Shown piece after piece: positions 15,075-23,376 of a stretch of 42,976 nt of DNA. Under the pieces are notes generated by a model. That model saw only the letters and a list, made by a program, of their open reading frames with translations, was not told the origin of the DNA and made no database searches. This stretch comes from UBA5420 sp964485345 (GTDB lineage Bacteria > Bacillota > Limnochordia > Darwinibacteriales > Darwinibacteriaceae). The stretch covers positions 1 through 42,976 of the forward strand of contig CAZAJB010000014.1 in the NCBI GenBank assembly GCA_964485345.1, read 5' to 3'. Each line of letters starts with the position of its first letter. The first letter of the stretch is position 1. A program made the translations under genes and the position numbers.

Positions 15075-15854
15075 TTAATCGACTTGGCTGCGGAAGAAGA
15101 GGTGGTTGCCGATTTGTACGATGTGCACCTGCTTCCACACCCAATTATTCCGATTGGTTACCTTGGCCGGTGCAAAGAAACCTGTAGCAGCTTGCGAGGG
15201 GTCCCAACCGACTAGAGCATCGGACACCGCGCTTTTGGCGTTATTGCTAGCCGGAGTGTTGATCGATCCGTCATCGATCGGTGAATACTGGGCATAACCA
15301 CGGGTATCGCGTTGCATGATGACGCCATAGAGGGTGTTAGGGTAATTATGGTGACCCACGCGATTTAGGATACTAGCAGCTACGGCCACCTGCCCCACAT
15401 AGCTCTCACCCCGCGATTCGGCATGAACCAGCCGGGCAAAAAGGTCCAGGTGTGCAGCGCTGTAGCGAGTCGACATTTTCACATCCACGGTAAGTGGACG
15501 ATCGCTGATTTGTACTTCCATCGTGGTATCCTGATAATGCGCCTTAGAGACAACTAATGTGTGGGTACCCGCAGGAATACCCGTAAGCTCAAATTGGCCA
15601 CCCCGAATCTCGGCCGTCTTGCCTGCCACCTTAGCTTGTCCATTCCAAAAAGCGAGACCACTCGCGGCATCGGTCACGGACCCCACCATGCTCCCAGTTA
15701 CGGTTCCCCCAGGAGCACCAGGAACACTGCCCGGAGAACCCGGGGTATTCGGAGCACCTGGCACACTGCCCGGGTTCGAACAACCAGTTAATACAAACAT
15801 AAGTAAGATAGCGAATGAGAAAAGCCAGTACCTAGACCTCATTCTTGCGCGCAC
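15075..15854 (-). CDS. SleB/CwlJ-type cell-wall hydrolase lipoprotein
   Basis: 259 residues. Lipobox VLTGC puts the lipidated cysteine at residue 25. A Pro/Gly/Ser linker with a repeated SVPGAP motif follows, then a carboxypeptidase-regulatory-like beta domain (about 55-130: SVTDAASGLAFWNGQAKVAG), then a Hydrolase_2 catalytic domain (about 133-259: ARLVHAESRGESYVGQVAVA, then ASILNRV). The family includes the spore-cortex lytic enzyme SleB, which cleaves muramic-lactam peptidoglycan, and vegetative wall hydrolases; the glutamate in HAES is the likely catalytic acid. Lipid anchoring and the added beta domain suggest a wall hydrolase of the outer membrane face rather than classic SleB. It shares a terminator with the convergent lipoprotein gene. 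Confidence 0.85.
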   Translation of the reverse strand: MRARMRSRYWLFSFAILLMFVLTGCSNPGSVPGAPNTPGSPGSVPGAPGGTVTGSMVGSVTDAASGLAFWNGQAKVAGKTAEIRGGQFELTGIPAGTHTLVVSKAHYQDTTMEVQISDRPLTVDVKMSTRYSAAHLDLFARLVHAESRGESYVGQVAVAASILNRVGHHNYPNTLYGVIMQRDTRGYAQYSPIDDGSINTPASNNAKSAVSDALVGWDPSQAATGFFAPAKVTNRNNWVWKQVHIVQIGNHLFFRSQVD

Positions 15855-16032
15855 TTCCTTTCATAGTCTAAACTATCATCCTACCAAGATCGATAACCTG
15901 CGTAAAACCAACACTTCCAGCTGGGAGTGTTGGCCTCTGTTGCATAGGATTCGAAGTAAAGGACGGCAGGGAGAACGTCCCTAGGATGCCAATTTGTGGG
16001 AACCCAGCCCAACGCGACTGGGTCAATACAGC

Positions 16033-16067
16033 AAAAAGCGCCCCCAGACACAGTCTAGAAAGCGCTT
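16033..16067 (-). terminator. Terminator of the hypE-hypD operon
   Basis: On the minus strand AAGCGC and GCGCTT pair around an inner AGAC/GTCT stem and are followed by a T tract (GCGCTTTTT). It lies about 30 bp after the hypD stop. Confidence 0.65.
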
Positions 16068-16098
16068 GAATCTACCTCAAGTCAGCAAACAAAGGGCG

Positions 16099-18471
16099 TC
16101 ACTGAAAGGATTGCTCTGTTCTAAAGATGATCTCGTCCTGCAGGGCTTTTTCCAGATTGTTGAAGTGGTCCGAATAACCAGCCACTCTAACGATCAGATC
16201 CTTGTATTCCTCCGGGTGTTTCTGGGCTTCCAGCAAAACAGCCCGATCAATCACGTTGAATTGAATATGATGCCCCATCATCCTAAAGTAAGCTCGAATC
16301 AAGGCCGTAACATTCGTAAGCCCCTCTTCGCCAGCAATGGATGCAGGAGTAAACTTCTGGTTTAGGAGGGTTCCGCCTGTTGATGTGTGGTCCATCTTGC
16401 TGGCAGAGCGAATCACGGCAGTCGGTCCATGAAGATCGGCTCCCTTTTCGGGAGAAATGCCGTCCGTTAGGGGAATGCCCGCCAAGCGCCCATTGGCCGA
16501 GGCAGTCATGACAGAACCAAAGTAGACGTGGCAGGTTGTAGGCAGCATATCGATTTGGTACGTTCCGCCGTACACCGTCTTGCGGCCTCTAATTTTGTCC
16601 CGCACACTCTCGAAGATGTCGACCATGATAGCATCTGCATAGTCGTCATCATTTCCGTACTTCGGCGTATGGTTCAAGACTAGGTTTCGAGTCATCGCAT
16701 GACCTACGAAGTTCGCATCGATAGCTGCTTGGAGCTCTTTCAGACTAAATCTTCGCTGCTCAAAGACATTGTACTTAATAGCCGCTAGGATATCTGTCAT
16801 CGTACCGATTCCGACGACTTGAATGTACCTGGTATTGTACTTGGCTCCCCCGGCGTTGTAGTCCTTCCCACTGTCACGGCATCCGTCGACGACAACGGAC
16901 ATCAAGGGCGAGGGCAAGTACCTAGCCATGATGGTTTCTATCTTGTGGTTGCCGGCTATCTTGATATTAATGAAGTAGTCGAGCTGCTTCAGAAAGGCCG
17001 AGCGTATTTCCTCATAGGAAGTGAAGTCGGCGGGATTTCCGGTTTCTAGGCCGATCTGTTGGCCCGTGTACTTGTCGAATCCATTATTCAGCGTGATTTC
17101 AAAGATCTTGGGAACGTTCAAGTAGCCAGTCAAGCAATAGGCCTCTCTGCCATGTGCCCCAGTTTCGACACATCCGCTAGCACCACCAAAGCGAGCATCC
17201 TCTAGCGTCTTACCCGCATTCAAGAGCTCCTGAATCAACTCTTCGGTGTTGTAAAAGGCCGGCTGGCCCCAACCCTTCCTAGAGATTTCCACCGCCCGTT
17301 TGACAAACTCATCCGGATTCTCCGCGCTAACCTGCACGTTCGAGCTCGGCTGTAGCAGTTTCATTTCATCCATCGTATCGAGGATCAAGTAAGAGACCTC
17401 ATTAACCCCATCTTCACCCGTATAAGGATCAATTCCGCCCGTATTGATATTGGCAAAGTCCGTATAGGTAGCACTTTCCTTGAGGGTAATGCCAACTTTA
17501 GGCGGCGCCGGCTGATTGTTGAACTTGATCCACAGGCACTCCAGAAGTTCCCGGGCCTGATCATAGTCTAAGGATCCTGCTTCCTTTTCCTTCTTATAAA
17601 AAGGATATAGGTACTGGTCGAGTTTCCCAGGTGAATAGGCATCCCAGATATTCAGCTCGGTCGTTACACCTGTATGGACAAACCAGTACATCTGAATCGC
17701 TTGGGCAAAGGTCTCAGGTTTATGGGCGGGCACAACGTCGCAGTTTCCGGCAATCCAGAGTAGTTCGTCCTTTCTCTGGGGGTTAGACTCCTCGGCCGCG
17801 AGTTCCCTGGCATAGGCTGCATAGCGCTGGCCGTAGAGCACCATCGCATCGCAGGCAATCGACATCGCCTCTAACTGGACCTTTTTCTCATAGACCTCTA
17901 GATCGTGGACATGATCAAGTGATGCCAAGGAGGCCTCGATTTCCTCTTTGAAATCTAGGAAGCCCTTCTTATAGAACTTATCATCGGCAACGGTATGGCC
18001 CGCCGCCCTTTGTTCCATAAACTCCGTAAATATACCGGCTGCAAAGGCGTCTTTCCATTCCGGTGCCATCGCTTCCATGATCTTATCTCTGGACGATTTA
18101 CCCTCCCAATAGGGTAAAATTTTCTCGGCCTGCAGGGCATAGTCGCCGTCTTTGACCTTGAAGCTAATCAGTTCCCTGGCATTCATGATCTGCATATCTT
18201 CCACGCTATGGGCGCAAATCTCGGGGAAGGTAGGCGCTACCTGTGGTCCTTCGCTTTTTTCCCCTACAATAAGTTCATCTTCACCGATATAGAGCTTGCG
18301 GTTTGCGATGTAGTTCTTAAAGCTCAACGCCCGAAGGATGGGCATTTCTACGGCGCCAAAGTGTCTTTCATAAAACTCGGTTTGCAGCAGCGCCCGCTCT
18401 AAACTGATGGAAGGTTGCGTCGTTACGCTTTGCTCCCGTAAGCGCTTCGTTCGTTCAGTGTAACCCCTCAT
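16099..18471 (-). CDS. hypD: trans-4-hydroxy-L-proline dehydratase (glycyl radical enzyme)
   Basis: 790 residues, the normal length for this enzyme. It removes water from trans-4-hydroxy-L-proline to give (S)-1-pyrroline-5-carboxylate, which can be reduced to proline. The thiyl cysteine lies in GGASGCVETGAHGREAY (Cys434, followed by the catalytic Glu436), and the glycyl radical site is Gly765 in VRVAGYSDHF; both numbers agree with the well-studied Clostridioides difficile enzyme as I recall it. QPAPPKVGITLKESATYTDF and PTTCHVYFG are also conserved. It is cytoplasmic and oxygen-sensitive. Its start overlaps the activase gene by 17 nt. No pyrroline-5-carboxylate reductase gene (proC) is present in this window. 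Confidence 0.93.
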   Translation of the reverse strand: MRGYTERTKRLREQSVTTQPSISLERALLQTEFYERHFGAVEMPILRALSFKNYIANRKLYIGEDELIVGEKSEGPQVAPTFPEICAHSVEDMQIMNARELISFKVKDGDYALQAEKILPYWEGKSSRDKIMEAMAPEWKDAFAAGIFTEFMEQRAAGHTVADDKFYKKGFLDFKEEIEASLASLDHVHDLEVYEKKVQLEAMSIACDAMVLYGQRYAAYARELAAEESNPQRKDELLWIAGNCDVVPAHKPETFAQAIQMYWFVHTGVTTELNIWDAYSPGKLDQYLYPFYKKEKEAGSLDYDQARELLECLWIKFNNQPAPPKVGITLKESATYTDFANINTGGIDPYTGEDGVNEVSYLILDTMDEMKLLQPSSNVQVSAENPDEFVKRAVEISRKGWGQPAFYNTEELIQELLNAGKTLEDARFGGASGCVETGAHGREAYCLTGYLNVPKIFEITLNNGFDKYTGQQIGLETGNPADFTSYEEIRSAFLKQLDYFINIKIAGNHKIETIMARYLPSPLMSVVVDGCRDSGKDYNAGGAKYNTRYIQVVGIGTMTDILAAIKYNVFEQRRFSLKELQAAIDANFVGHAMTRNLVLNHTPKYGNDDDYADAIMVDIFESVRDKIRGRKTVYGGTYQIDMLPTTCHVYFGSVMTASANGRLAGIPLTDGISPEKGADLHGPTAVIRSASKMDHTSTGGTLLNQKFTPASIAGEEGLTNVTALIRAYFRMMGHHIQFNVIDRAVLLEAQKHPEEYKDLIVRVAGYSDHFNNLEKALQDEIIFRTEQSFQ

Positions 18472-19390
18472 ACGGATCCTCCTCTTTCTTCCTCATACCC
18501 CTGCCTGGCAAGGATCTTCGCAAACGATCCATCGTTTCTTGCGCTGGAACTTGCATCGCTGCATCTTCATACTCTCTGCCAAGCTTCTGGTATTTGTGCT
18601 TGGCAATGGAATGGTAGGGAAGCAAATGGACTTCCTTTATGTCAAGTCCCTCGATTAGCCTTATGGTCTCCTCAATAAAGCTAGCTTCGGCGTTAATTCC
18701 CTCGATGATGGGAATTCTCAAGTGTACATTGTCATGGATCTTTGTCAGCTCTTTTAGGTTTTCGATGATTTCCTGGTTGGAGGCACCGGTAAATTGTCGG
18801 TGCTTCTCGTCATTGGTCAGCTTTAAGTCATATAAGAAGAGATCCGTATACTTGGCCGCTCGCTCTAGGTGCGCGAAAGGACCTATTCCACAGGTATCTA
18901 GGGCGGTATGGATGCCTTCGTCCTTCAGGCGTCGCAAGAGTTCTTCCACAAAGTCAATCTGAACGAGGGGTTCACCTCCCGACAAGGTGACGCCACCGCC
19001 TGACTCTTCATAGAAAACCCGATCCTTCAGCACTTGGTCCAAAACCTCTTGAACGGTATAGGCCGCCCCGGCAATTTCCCGCGCCCCTGGTATGCAATGG
19101 ATTACGCATTCGCCACAAAAGTCGCACTTATCGAGGTCGGTGAACATCGAACTGCCCACATTCGTGATAGCTTCTTGCGGACAGACCTTGGCGCACATGC
19201 CGCACATCACACACTTTTCCTGATCATACAGCATGTCCTGACGCGCATTTTGGCTTTCAGGATTATGACACCAGAGGCATGTCAGGGGACATCCCTTAAA
19301 AAAGACCGTCGTTCGAATCCCCGGACCATCATGGAGAGAAAATTTCTGTATATTAAAGATTATCGCCTTCGTCAACATCGCCTTTGTCAT
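18455..19390 (-). CDS. hypE: HypD-activating radical SAM enzyme
   Basis: About 311 residues from ATG 19390, chosen because GGAG lies eight bases upstream; a GTG two codons earlier is possible. The radical SAM cluster motif is CPLTCLWC (CxxxCxxC) near residues 34-41. Two further ferredoxin-type clusters follow (KCVMCGMCAKVCP and KCDFCGECVIHCIP), as in activases of the pyruvate formate-lyase class 2 group. The SAM-binding motif is SGGEPL. It abstracts hydrogen from Gly765 of HypD to form the glycyl radical. The activase gene comes first in this operon and overlaps hypD, so the two are translationally coupled. Confidence 0.92.
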   Translation of the reverse strand: MTKAMLTKAIIFNIQKFSLHDGPGIRTTVFFKGCPLTCLWCHNPESQNARQDMLYDQEKCVMCGMCAKVCPQEAITNVGSSMFTDLDKCDFCGECVIHCIPGAREIAGAAYTVQEVLDQVLKDRVFYEESGGGVTLSGGEPLVQIDFVEELLRRLKDEGIHTALDTCGIGPFAHLERAAKYTDLFLYDLKLTNDEKHRQFTGASNQEIIENLKELTKIHDNVHLRIPIIEGINAEASFIEETIRLIEGLDIKEVHLLPYHSIAKHKYQKLGREYEDAAMQVPAQETMDRLRRSLPGRGMRKKEEDPYEGLH

Positions 19391-19431
19391 CGCCACTTCT
19401 CCACACTTTAATCGTTGCTCTTCTACGACTT

Positions 19432-19437
19432 ATTATA
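19432..19437 (-). promoter_or_regulatory. hypE: Likely -10 element of the hypE-hypD promoter
   Basis: TATAAT is present on the minus strand 42 bp before the hypE ATG. The expected -35 position falls inside repeat copy R6 (19449 onward) and matches poorly, so the promoter may be weak, regulated, or altered by the repeat. Confidence 0.45.
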
Positions 19438-19448
19438 GCAGATTTTTT

Positions 19449-19492
19449 GGGGCCTGGACCTCACACAATTGCGCGCAATTCAGCGAATTTCG
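19449..19492 (+). repeat. Dispersed repeat copy R6
   Basis: GGGGCCTGGACCTCACACAA, then TTGCGCGCAATT and CAGCGAATTTCG. It is almost identical to copy R5 over its whole length. It sits between the divergently placed ends of hypE (start) and the MFS gene (stop). Confidence 0.9.
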
Positions 19493-19497
19493 CACCC

Positions 19498-19536
19498 GCT
19501 GCCGGGCCCCGCTGCCTGGCCCTGCTGCCGGGCCCC
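19498..19536. repeat. 13-bp tandem repeat, three units, next to R6
   Basis: Units GCTGCCGGGCCCC, GCTGCCTGGCCCT and GCTGCCGGGCCCC. The middle unit contains the GCCTGGCCCT string found in arms of the dispersed repeat, which suggests local expansion of repeat sequence. Confidence 0.8.
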
Positions 19537-19545
19537 GCTTCCCCT

Positions 19546-20802
19546 CTAGACGCTGCGTTTGCTACCCGAGTCCCTGAGAGAGATCTTCCGGCTGTTTAGC
19601 ACTGGAACAAGTGTCATCACGAGCAAGAACAACGCACCCATCGTATATACTCCGTTGAATCCTGAGAGGGCCGCAGCGCCATAACCAAGTAGCGGCCCCA
19701 GGGCTGCGCCAAGGTCTTGATAGGAGTTGTAACGCGCTGCAACTGAATGGCGGTTATTGGCGGTTGTCGTATCGCCCAGCGCGGCATCTAGAAAGACTTT
19801 TTGGACATTTGTCAGAACAAGAAATAGAACAGCTGACAATACGCTCATGAGGGGATTGCTTGTTCCTGCCAAGACCAACAAGACTCCCCCTTGCAGCGTT
19901 GTCGTCACTACGTAAGGAACTCTTCGCCCATATAGATCGCTAAGGCGCCCTGCCGGAGCTGAGAACAAAATCCCAGAAAGCCACTTGCTCGAAGAAACGA
20001 GAGCAGAGACTGCAGCAATTCCCAAGGTTACGGAACCAAGCACCAGAACATCACCAACCGACTGCTTTAACAAAAGGGATAGACTCGATGCAACCAGTCC
20101 GCTACCAATAAGATGCGTTATGAATCCATGGGAGTAACAAAACGATGTGGTTAAGGGGAAACGGTCAGGAGAATGCCCCAAATGCCCACCATTCTCTGTC
20201 TCTGGCGTTGTCTTTACACCTTGTTGGTCACCTTGTTGGTCACTCTCGGGGGGCAACTGGTACTTCAACGCCAGCGAAAAGGGGATAGCGAGTGCAGAAA
20301 CCAGCGCTAGCAGGATCATCGTCCAGTGGTATCCTAGTTTGTCTACCAAGTAACCACCAACAATGACCGCAAACGAACTGCCCAAGCGCATGACTGCTTG
20401 GGTTACACCCAAAGCCTTCCCTGTGGCAGATCGGCTTGTTTGCAGAACAACCAAGTACGATCCCATGCGGAAATAGGAGAAACACACTCCCCACAACATG
20501 CGAGCTAGCAGGAAGCCAAAAAGCCCAATAGGAAAAGCATACATACCGGTGGAAACCGTCGCGCCAACCGATGCTAGTACTATGGGCACATAGACTGAGT
20601 AGCGGGAGAAGGTTTTAGCCGCCAAATGGTTCGAGTAGAGGCGCACCCAGCGATTCGTGCTGAGCACGACACCTACCATGATAAGGGGAATCCCCAGTTC
20701 TTCAGCGTAAAGAGGAAGCACGGGATACAGGAATGAATCACCGAGGATTGTTAAGGCAAGGACAGTTGATATGGTTCGAGCTGCTCTATGGAGTCTGGCC
20801 AC
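19546..20802 (-). CDS. MFS transporter
   Basis: 418 residues with twelve predicted helices in two six-helix halves. A 45-residue hydrophilic central loop holds a tandem DQQG-DQQG. The major facilitator motif A appears after helix 8 as GRLSDLYGRRVPY. ATGKALGVTQAVMRLG resembles helix 5 of drug/sugar exporters. The substrate cannot be told. It starts with GTG at 20802 after GGAAGGTG. It may be a monocistronic unit: repeat R6 lies after its stop and R7 before its start. A link to hydroxyproline use through the adjacent hypED operon is possible but not shown. Confidence 0.85.
   Translation of the reverse strand: MARLHRAARTISTVLALTILGDSFLYPVLPLYAEELGIPLIMVGVVLSTNRWVRLYSNHLAAKTFSRYSVYVPIVLASVGATVSTGMYAFPIGLFGFLLARMLWGVCFSYFRMGSYLVVLQTSRSATGKALGVTQAVMRLGSSFAVIVGGYLVDKLGYHWTMILLALVSALAIPFSLALKYQLPPESDQQGDQQGVKTTPETENGGHLGHSPDRFPLTTSFCYSHGFITHLIGSGLVASSLSLLLKQSVGDVLVLGSVTLGIAAVSALVSSSKWLSGILFSAPAGRLSDLYGRRVPYVVTTTLQGGVLLVLAGTSNPLMSVLSAVLFLVLTNVQKVFLDAALGDTTTANNRHSVAARYNSYQDLGAALGPLLGYGAAALSGFNGVYTMGALFLLVMTLVPVLNSRKISLRDSGSKRSV
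20219..20242. repeat. 12-bp perfect tandem duplication inside the MFS gene
   Basis: CCTTGTTGGTCA occurs twice without a gap, encoding the doubled DQQG in the central cytoplasmic loop. It keeps the frame. Confidence 0.85.
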
Positions 20803-20923
20803 CTGACACCTTCCTTTAATCCTGCATTCCGGCCGTAGCGTTTCGCCAGGTTCAGCTTTAAGTGTACTTTTTCGGTATTATCGAAGAGTTTTCCTTCATA
20901 AGCAAGCCAACAGCGTCAACGTT

Positions 20924-20984
20924 GGGGCCTGGCCCCTATACGAAATTCGCTAAATTGCGTGCAATTGTGTGAGGGCCAGGCCCC
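20924..20984 (-). repeat. Dispersed repeat copy R7 with inverted head
   Basis: Read on the minus strand it begins GGGGCCTGGCCCTCACACAA, continues TTGCACGCAATT and ends GCGAATTTCGTA; GGGGCCTGGCCCC on the plus strand at its left side makes short inverted ends. It lies in the 354-bp gap between the divergent MFS and solute-binding-protein genes. Apart from R7 and the promoter at 21033, nothing else is recognised in this gap. Confidence 0.85.
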
Positions 20985-21032
20985 GCTTTAGGTTCAAAAT
21001 CTATATACCGGAATGGTTTAACGACTTTAAAC

Positions 21033-21062
21033 TTCACATATATTGCAATTCCTATATATAAT
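21033..21062 (+). promoter_or_regulatory. Promoter of the two-ATPase ABC importer operon
   Basis: TTCACA (21033-21038) and TATAAT (21057-21062) are separated by 18 bp, a good match to a housekeeping promoter. TTCACAT and ATGTGAA (21065-21071) also form inverted half-sites that could bind a regulator around the start of transcription. Confidence 0.55.
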
Positions 21063-21156
21063 TAATGTGAAAAGTGGACAGCCCGCTTTTTGTTTCGCTG
21101 ATAATCTTCAATTGGCGAGGCCGAACAAAAGTAAGAAAAAAAGGGAGGACTTTACA

Positions 21157-22149
21157 ATGACAGGTAGCAAAAAGCTCTTGGTTATGCTCGTAATGTTGAC
21201 CATGATTTTTGGTGTTGTTGGTATGACTCATGCTTCTACCGTAATGCTTTACTCCTCAATGCAAGAAGATCAGCTGCTGGCAATTAAGAAGGGATTTGAA
21301 GCAGCATATCCTGACATCACCATGGAGTATTACTTCGCCGGAACCGGCCGAGTCATGACCAAGATCGCAACCGAAGCACAGGCTGGCACCGTTGGAGCCG
21401 ACGTGATTTGGGTAGGAGACCCTGCCGACTATATTTCCTTTAAGGAAATTGGTATTCTACAGCAGTATTCTTCTCCCGAAGCCTACGCCATCGATAAGGC
21501 CTATATCGATCCAGAAGGCTACTACACAGGCGCCCGTCTCATGAACATGGGTATTGCCTATAACACAATGTTTGTTACAGCAGAAGAAGCCCCCAAAACC
21601 TGGAATGAACTTCTAGAGCCTCGCTGGAATGATCAAGTTGTTATGACCGATCCCGGCACATCTGGCACATCGAAGTTCTGGCTCAACGCCATTGTTAGCA
21701 ATGACAAGTATGGTATTGACTTCATCCAAGCACTCAAAGACAACCGGATGTATATTGAAAGCGGCAGCAGTGCCACCCACAACCAAGTGGCCGCCGGTGC
21801 CTACCATATTGGTGTGTGTTTAGACTACATGACCGCTAATCTAATTGCACTGGGCTCGCCAGTGGAGTTTGTCTTCCCAGAAGACACCGTAGCCATCTTT
21901 AGCCCAATTGGTCTGGTAAAAGATTCCTCCAATAACGAGAACGGTAAACTGCTCTATGACTTCATCCTTTCCCAAGAAGGGCAAAAGATCCTGGTGAACG
22001 AGAATCTCATTTCTGTTCGAAACGACGTGGACCAGGGGAATGTGGATGTTGACGCAATCGCTAAGAAAGCTCTCGTCCTTGATCTTGAAGCCATGGCTCG
22101 AGACAACGACAAAAACCTAGCTGCTTATGACAGCATCTTTGGTTTCTAA
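21157..22149 (+). CDS. ABC importer solute-binding protein (iron/phosphonate/thiamine type)
   Basis: 330 residues from ATG 21157, with GGGAGG seven bases upstream; the longer frame from 21043 lacks such a site. A signal peptide (KKLLVMLVMLTMIFGVVGMT, ending HAS) shows export. The mature part is a type 2 binding protein of the extracellular family 1 (PotD/FbpA/AfuA-like) group: VMLYSSMQEDQLLAIKKGFE, GADVIWVGDPADY, MGIAYNT and SPIGLVKDSSNNENGKLLYDF. Such proteins bind ferric iron, thiamine, 2-aminoethylphosphonate or polyamines; the tyrosine set needed to call iron is not clear. It is the first gene of the operon and is separated from the ATPase gene by a stable hairpin. Confidence 0.88.
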   Translation: MTGSKKLLVMLVMLTMIFGVVGMTHASTVMLYSSMQEDQLLAIKKGFEAAYPDITMEYYFAGTGRVMTKIATEAQAGTVGADVIWVGDPADYISFKEIGILQQYSSPEAYAIDKAYIDPEGYYTGARLMNMGIAYNTMFVTAEEAPKTWNELLEPRWNDQVVMTDPGTSGTSKFWLNAIVSNDKYGIDFIQALKDNRMYIESGSSATHNQVAAGAYHIGVCLDYMTANLIALGSPVEFVFPEDTVAIFSPIGLVKDSSNNENGKLLYDFILSQEGQKILVNENLISVRNDVDQGNVDVDAIAKKALVLDLEAMARDNDKNLAAYDSIFGF

Positions 22150-22178
22150 ACTAGGAGCTTAGGTCGCCAGTAAGGATT

Positions 22179-22226
22179 AGGAATCGATTAACGAATCGAC
22201 TAAGGAACTGATTAAGCAATCAAACG
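22179..22226. repeat. Imperfect 12-bp tandem repeat after the solute-binding protein gene
   Basis: Four successive 12-mers: AGGAATCGATTA, ACGAATCGACTA, AGGAACTGATTA and AGCAATCAAACG. The first three share a common pattern; the fourth is degenerate. They lie directly before the intercistronic hairpin. Confidence 0.6.
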
Positions 22227-22261
22227 AGGTGAGCAGCGGACGAATGCCTGCTGCTCGCCTC
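22226..22261 (+). terminator. Intercistronic hairpin (attenuator or mRNA stabiliser)
   Basis: GAGGTGAGCAGC pairs with GCTGCTCGCCTC (one G-T pair), with a 12-nt loop and no T tract. Its place between the binding-protein and ATPase genes fits the common arrangement that leaves more binding-protein mRNA than transporter mRNA. Confidence 0.6.
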
Positions 22262-22288
22262 AAACTATAAGAACAGGAGGAGGAAACC

Positions 22289-23371
22289 ATGGCCTACGTA
22301 AGATTCGAGAATATATCAGTCAGTTATGGCGATAACCAGGTTCTCAAAAACTTCTCGTTATCCTTGGAGAAAAACGAAATCATGTGTTTAGTGGGACCTT
22401 CTGGGTGTGGGAAAACGACCTTAGTGCGCTGTTTGTTAGGTCTAACCAGGCCTGACGAAGGCGAGATCTATGTGAATGATAAATGCCTGTTCAGTACGAA
22501 GAGGCGAATCAACGTGCCGGCAGAACGACGCGGCATCGGAATCGTTTTTCAAGACTATGCTGTCTGGCCCCATCTAACCGTCAAAGACAATGTCGCCTAT
22601 CCCATGCGTAAGCGACGCCTGAAAAAGGCCGAGATTGATCGCAAGGTCACAGATGTCTTAAAACAAGTCAGTATGAGCGAGTATATCAATCATCTTCCTG
22701 GTCAGCTCTCCGGTGGCCAGCAACAACGTGTAGCCATTGCTCGAGCCCTCATGAGTAGTGATGATCTGATTGTTCTAGACGAGCCCATCACGAACTTAGA
22801 TGCTAAACTGCGAGACCAGATGCTGAATGAAATTCGGGACATTCAGCGCCGGCTTGGTACCACCATTTTTTACATCACCCATGATCAAAAAGCCGCTTTG
22901 CATCTCGGAGATCAACTGGCGATCATGAATGAAAACGGAGAAGTCGTTCAAATTGGCAGCGACGAGGATATTATCCTCAGACCAAAGTCCCGCTTTGTTT
23001 TCGAGTTCATCGGTGTTACCAATTTCATCCCCTTAAAACTCGTTGATTCCCAGTACAAACTCGATCTGGGAAGGGAAATGATTCCCTGGCTAGAGCCTGT
23101 TCCGGACAATTTGGCACCTGGAAAGTCTCTAGAAATGGGAACTCGCCCGAATGATATCACCTTTGATGATACATCGCCCATTAAGGCCAAAGTAAAGCGC
23201 TCCGTCTTTCTAGGCAGTGAATACGACTACTTTGTTGAACTCGGTGACAGGGAAATTCGCCTGCAGCAGAGTACACTTGATGCGGCACTTGTTGGCGTGG
23301 CCCAAGAAGGTAGCGAAGTGGGTTTACGGTTCCTGAATCCTCATTATTATGAAGCCAGAAGGGAGGGCTAG
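22289..23371 (+). CDS. ABC importer ATP-binding protein (first of two)
   Basis: 360 residues. The ATPase part is intact: Walker A GPSGCGKTT, Q-loop VFQDYAVWPHL, signature LSGGQQQR, Walker B LIVLDEP and H-loop ITHDQ. A C-terminal TOBE-like region (about 240-355: GTRPNDITFDD...LGSEYDYFVELGD) places it in the carbohydrate/iron/spermidine importer (MalK/FbpC/PotA) group. GGAGGAGG lies before the ATG. It is five bases upstream of the permease gene. A second, different ATPase is encoded after the permease, so the importer probably works with two unlike ATP-binding subunits. Confidence 0.9.
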   Translation: MAYVRFENISVSYGDNQVLKNFSLSLEKNEIMCLVGPSGCGKTTLVRCLLGLTRPDEGEIYVNDKCLFSTKRRINVPAERRGIGIVFQDYAVWPHLTVKDNVAYPMRKRRLKKAEIDRKVTDVLKQVSMSEYINHLPGQLSGGQQQRVAIARALMSSDDLIVLDEPITNLDAKLRDQMLNEIRDIQRRLGTTIFYITHDQKAALHLGDQLAIMNENGEVVQIGSDEDIILRPKSRFVFEFIGVTNFIPLKLVDSQYKLDLGREMIPWLEPVPDNLAPGKSLEMGTRPNDITFDDTSPIKAKVKRSVFLGSEYDYFVELGDREIRLQQSTLDAALVGVAQEGSEVGLRFLNPHYYEARREG

Positions 23372-23376
23372 ACGCA

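Noticed and set aside
19384..19599. A 71-codon plus-strand frame between hypE and the MFS gene
   Set aside because: It is made almost wholly of repeat R6 and the 13-bp tandem units, and has no ribosome-binding site.
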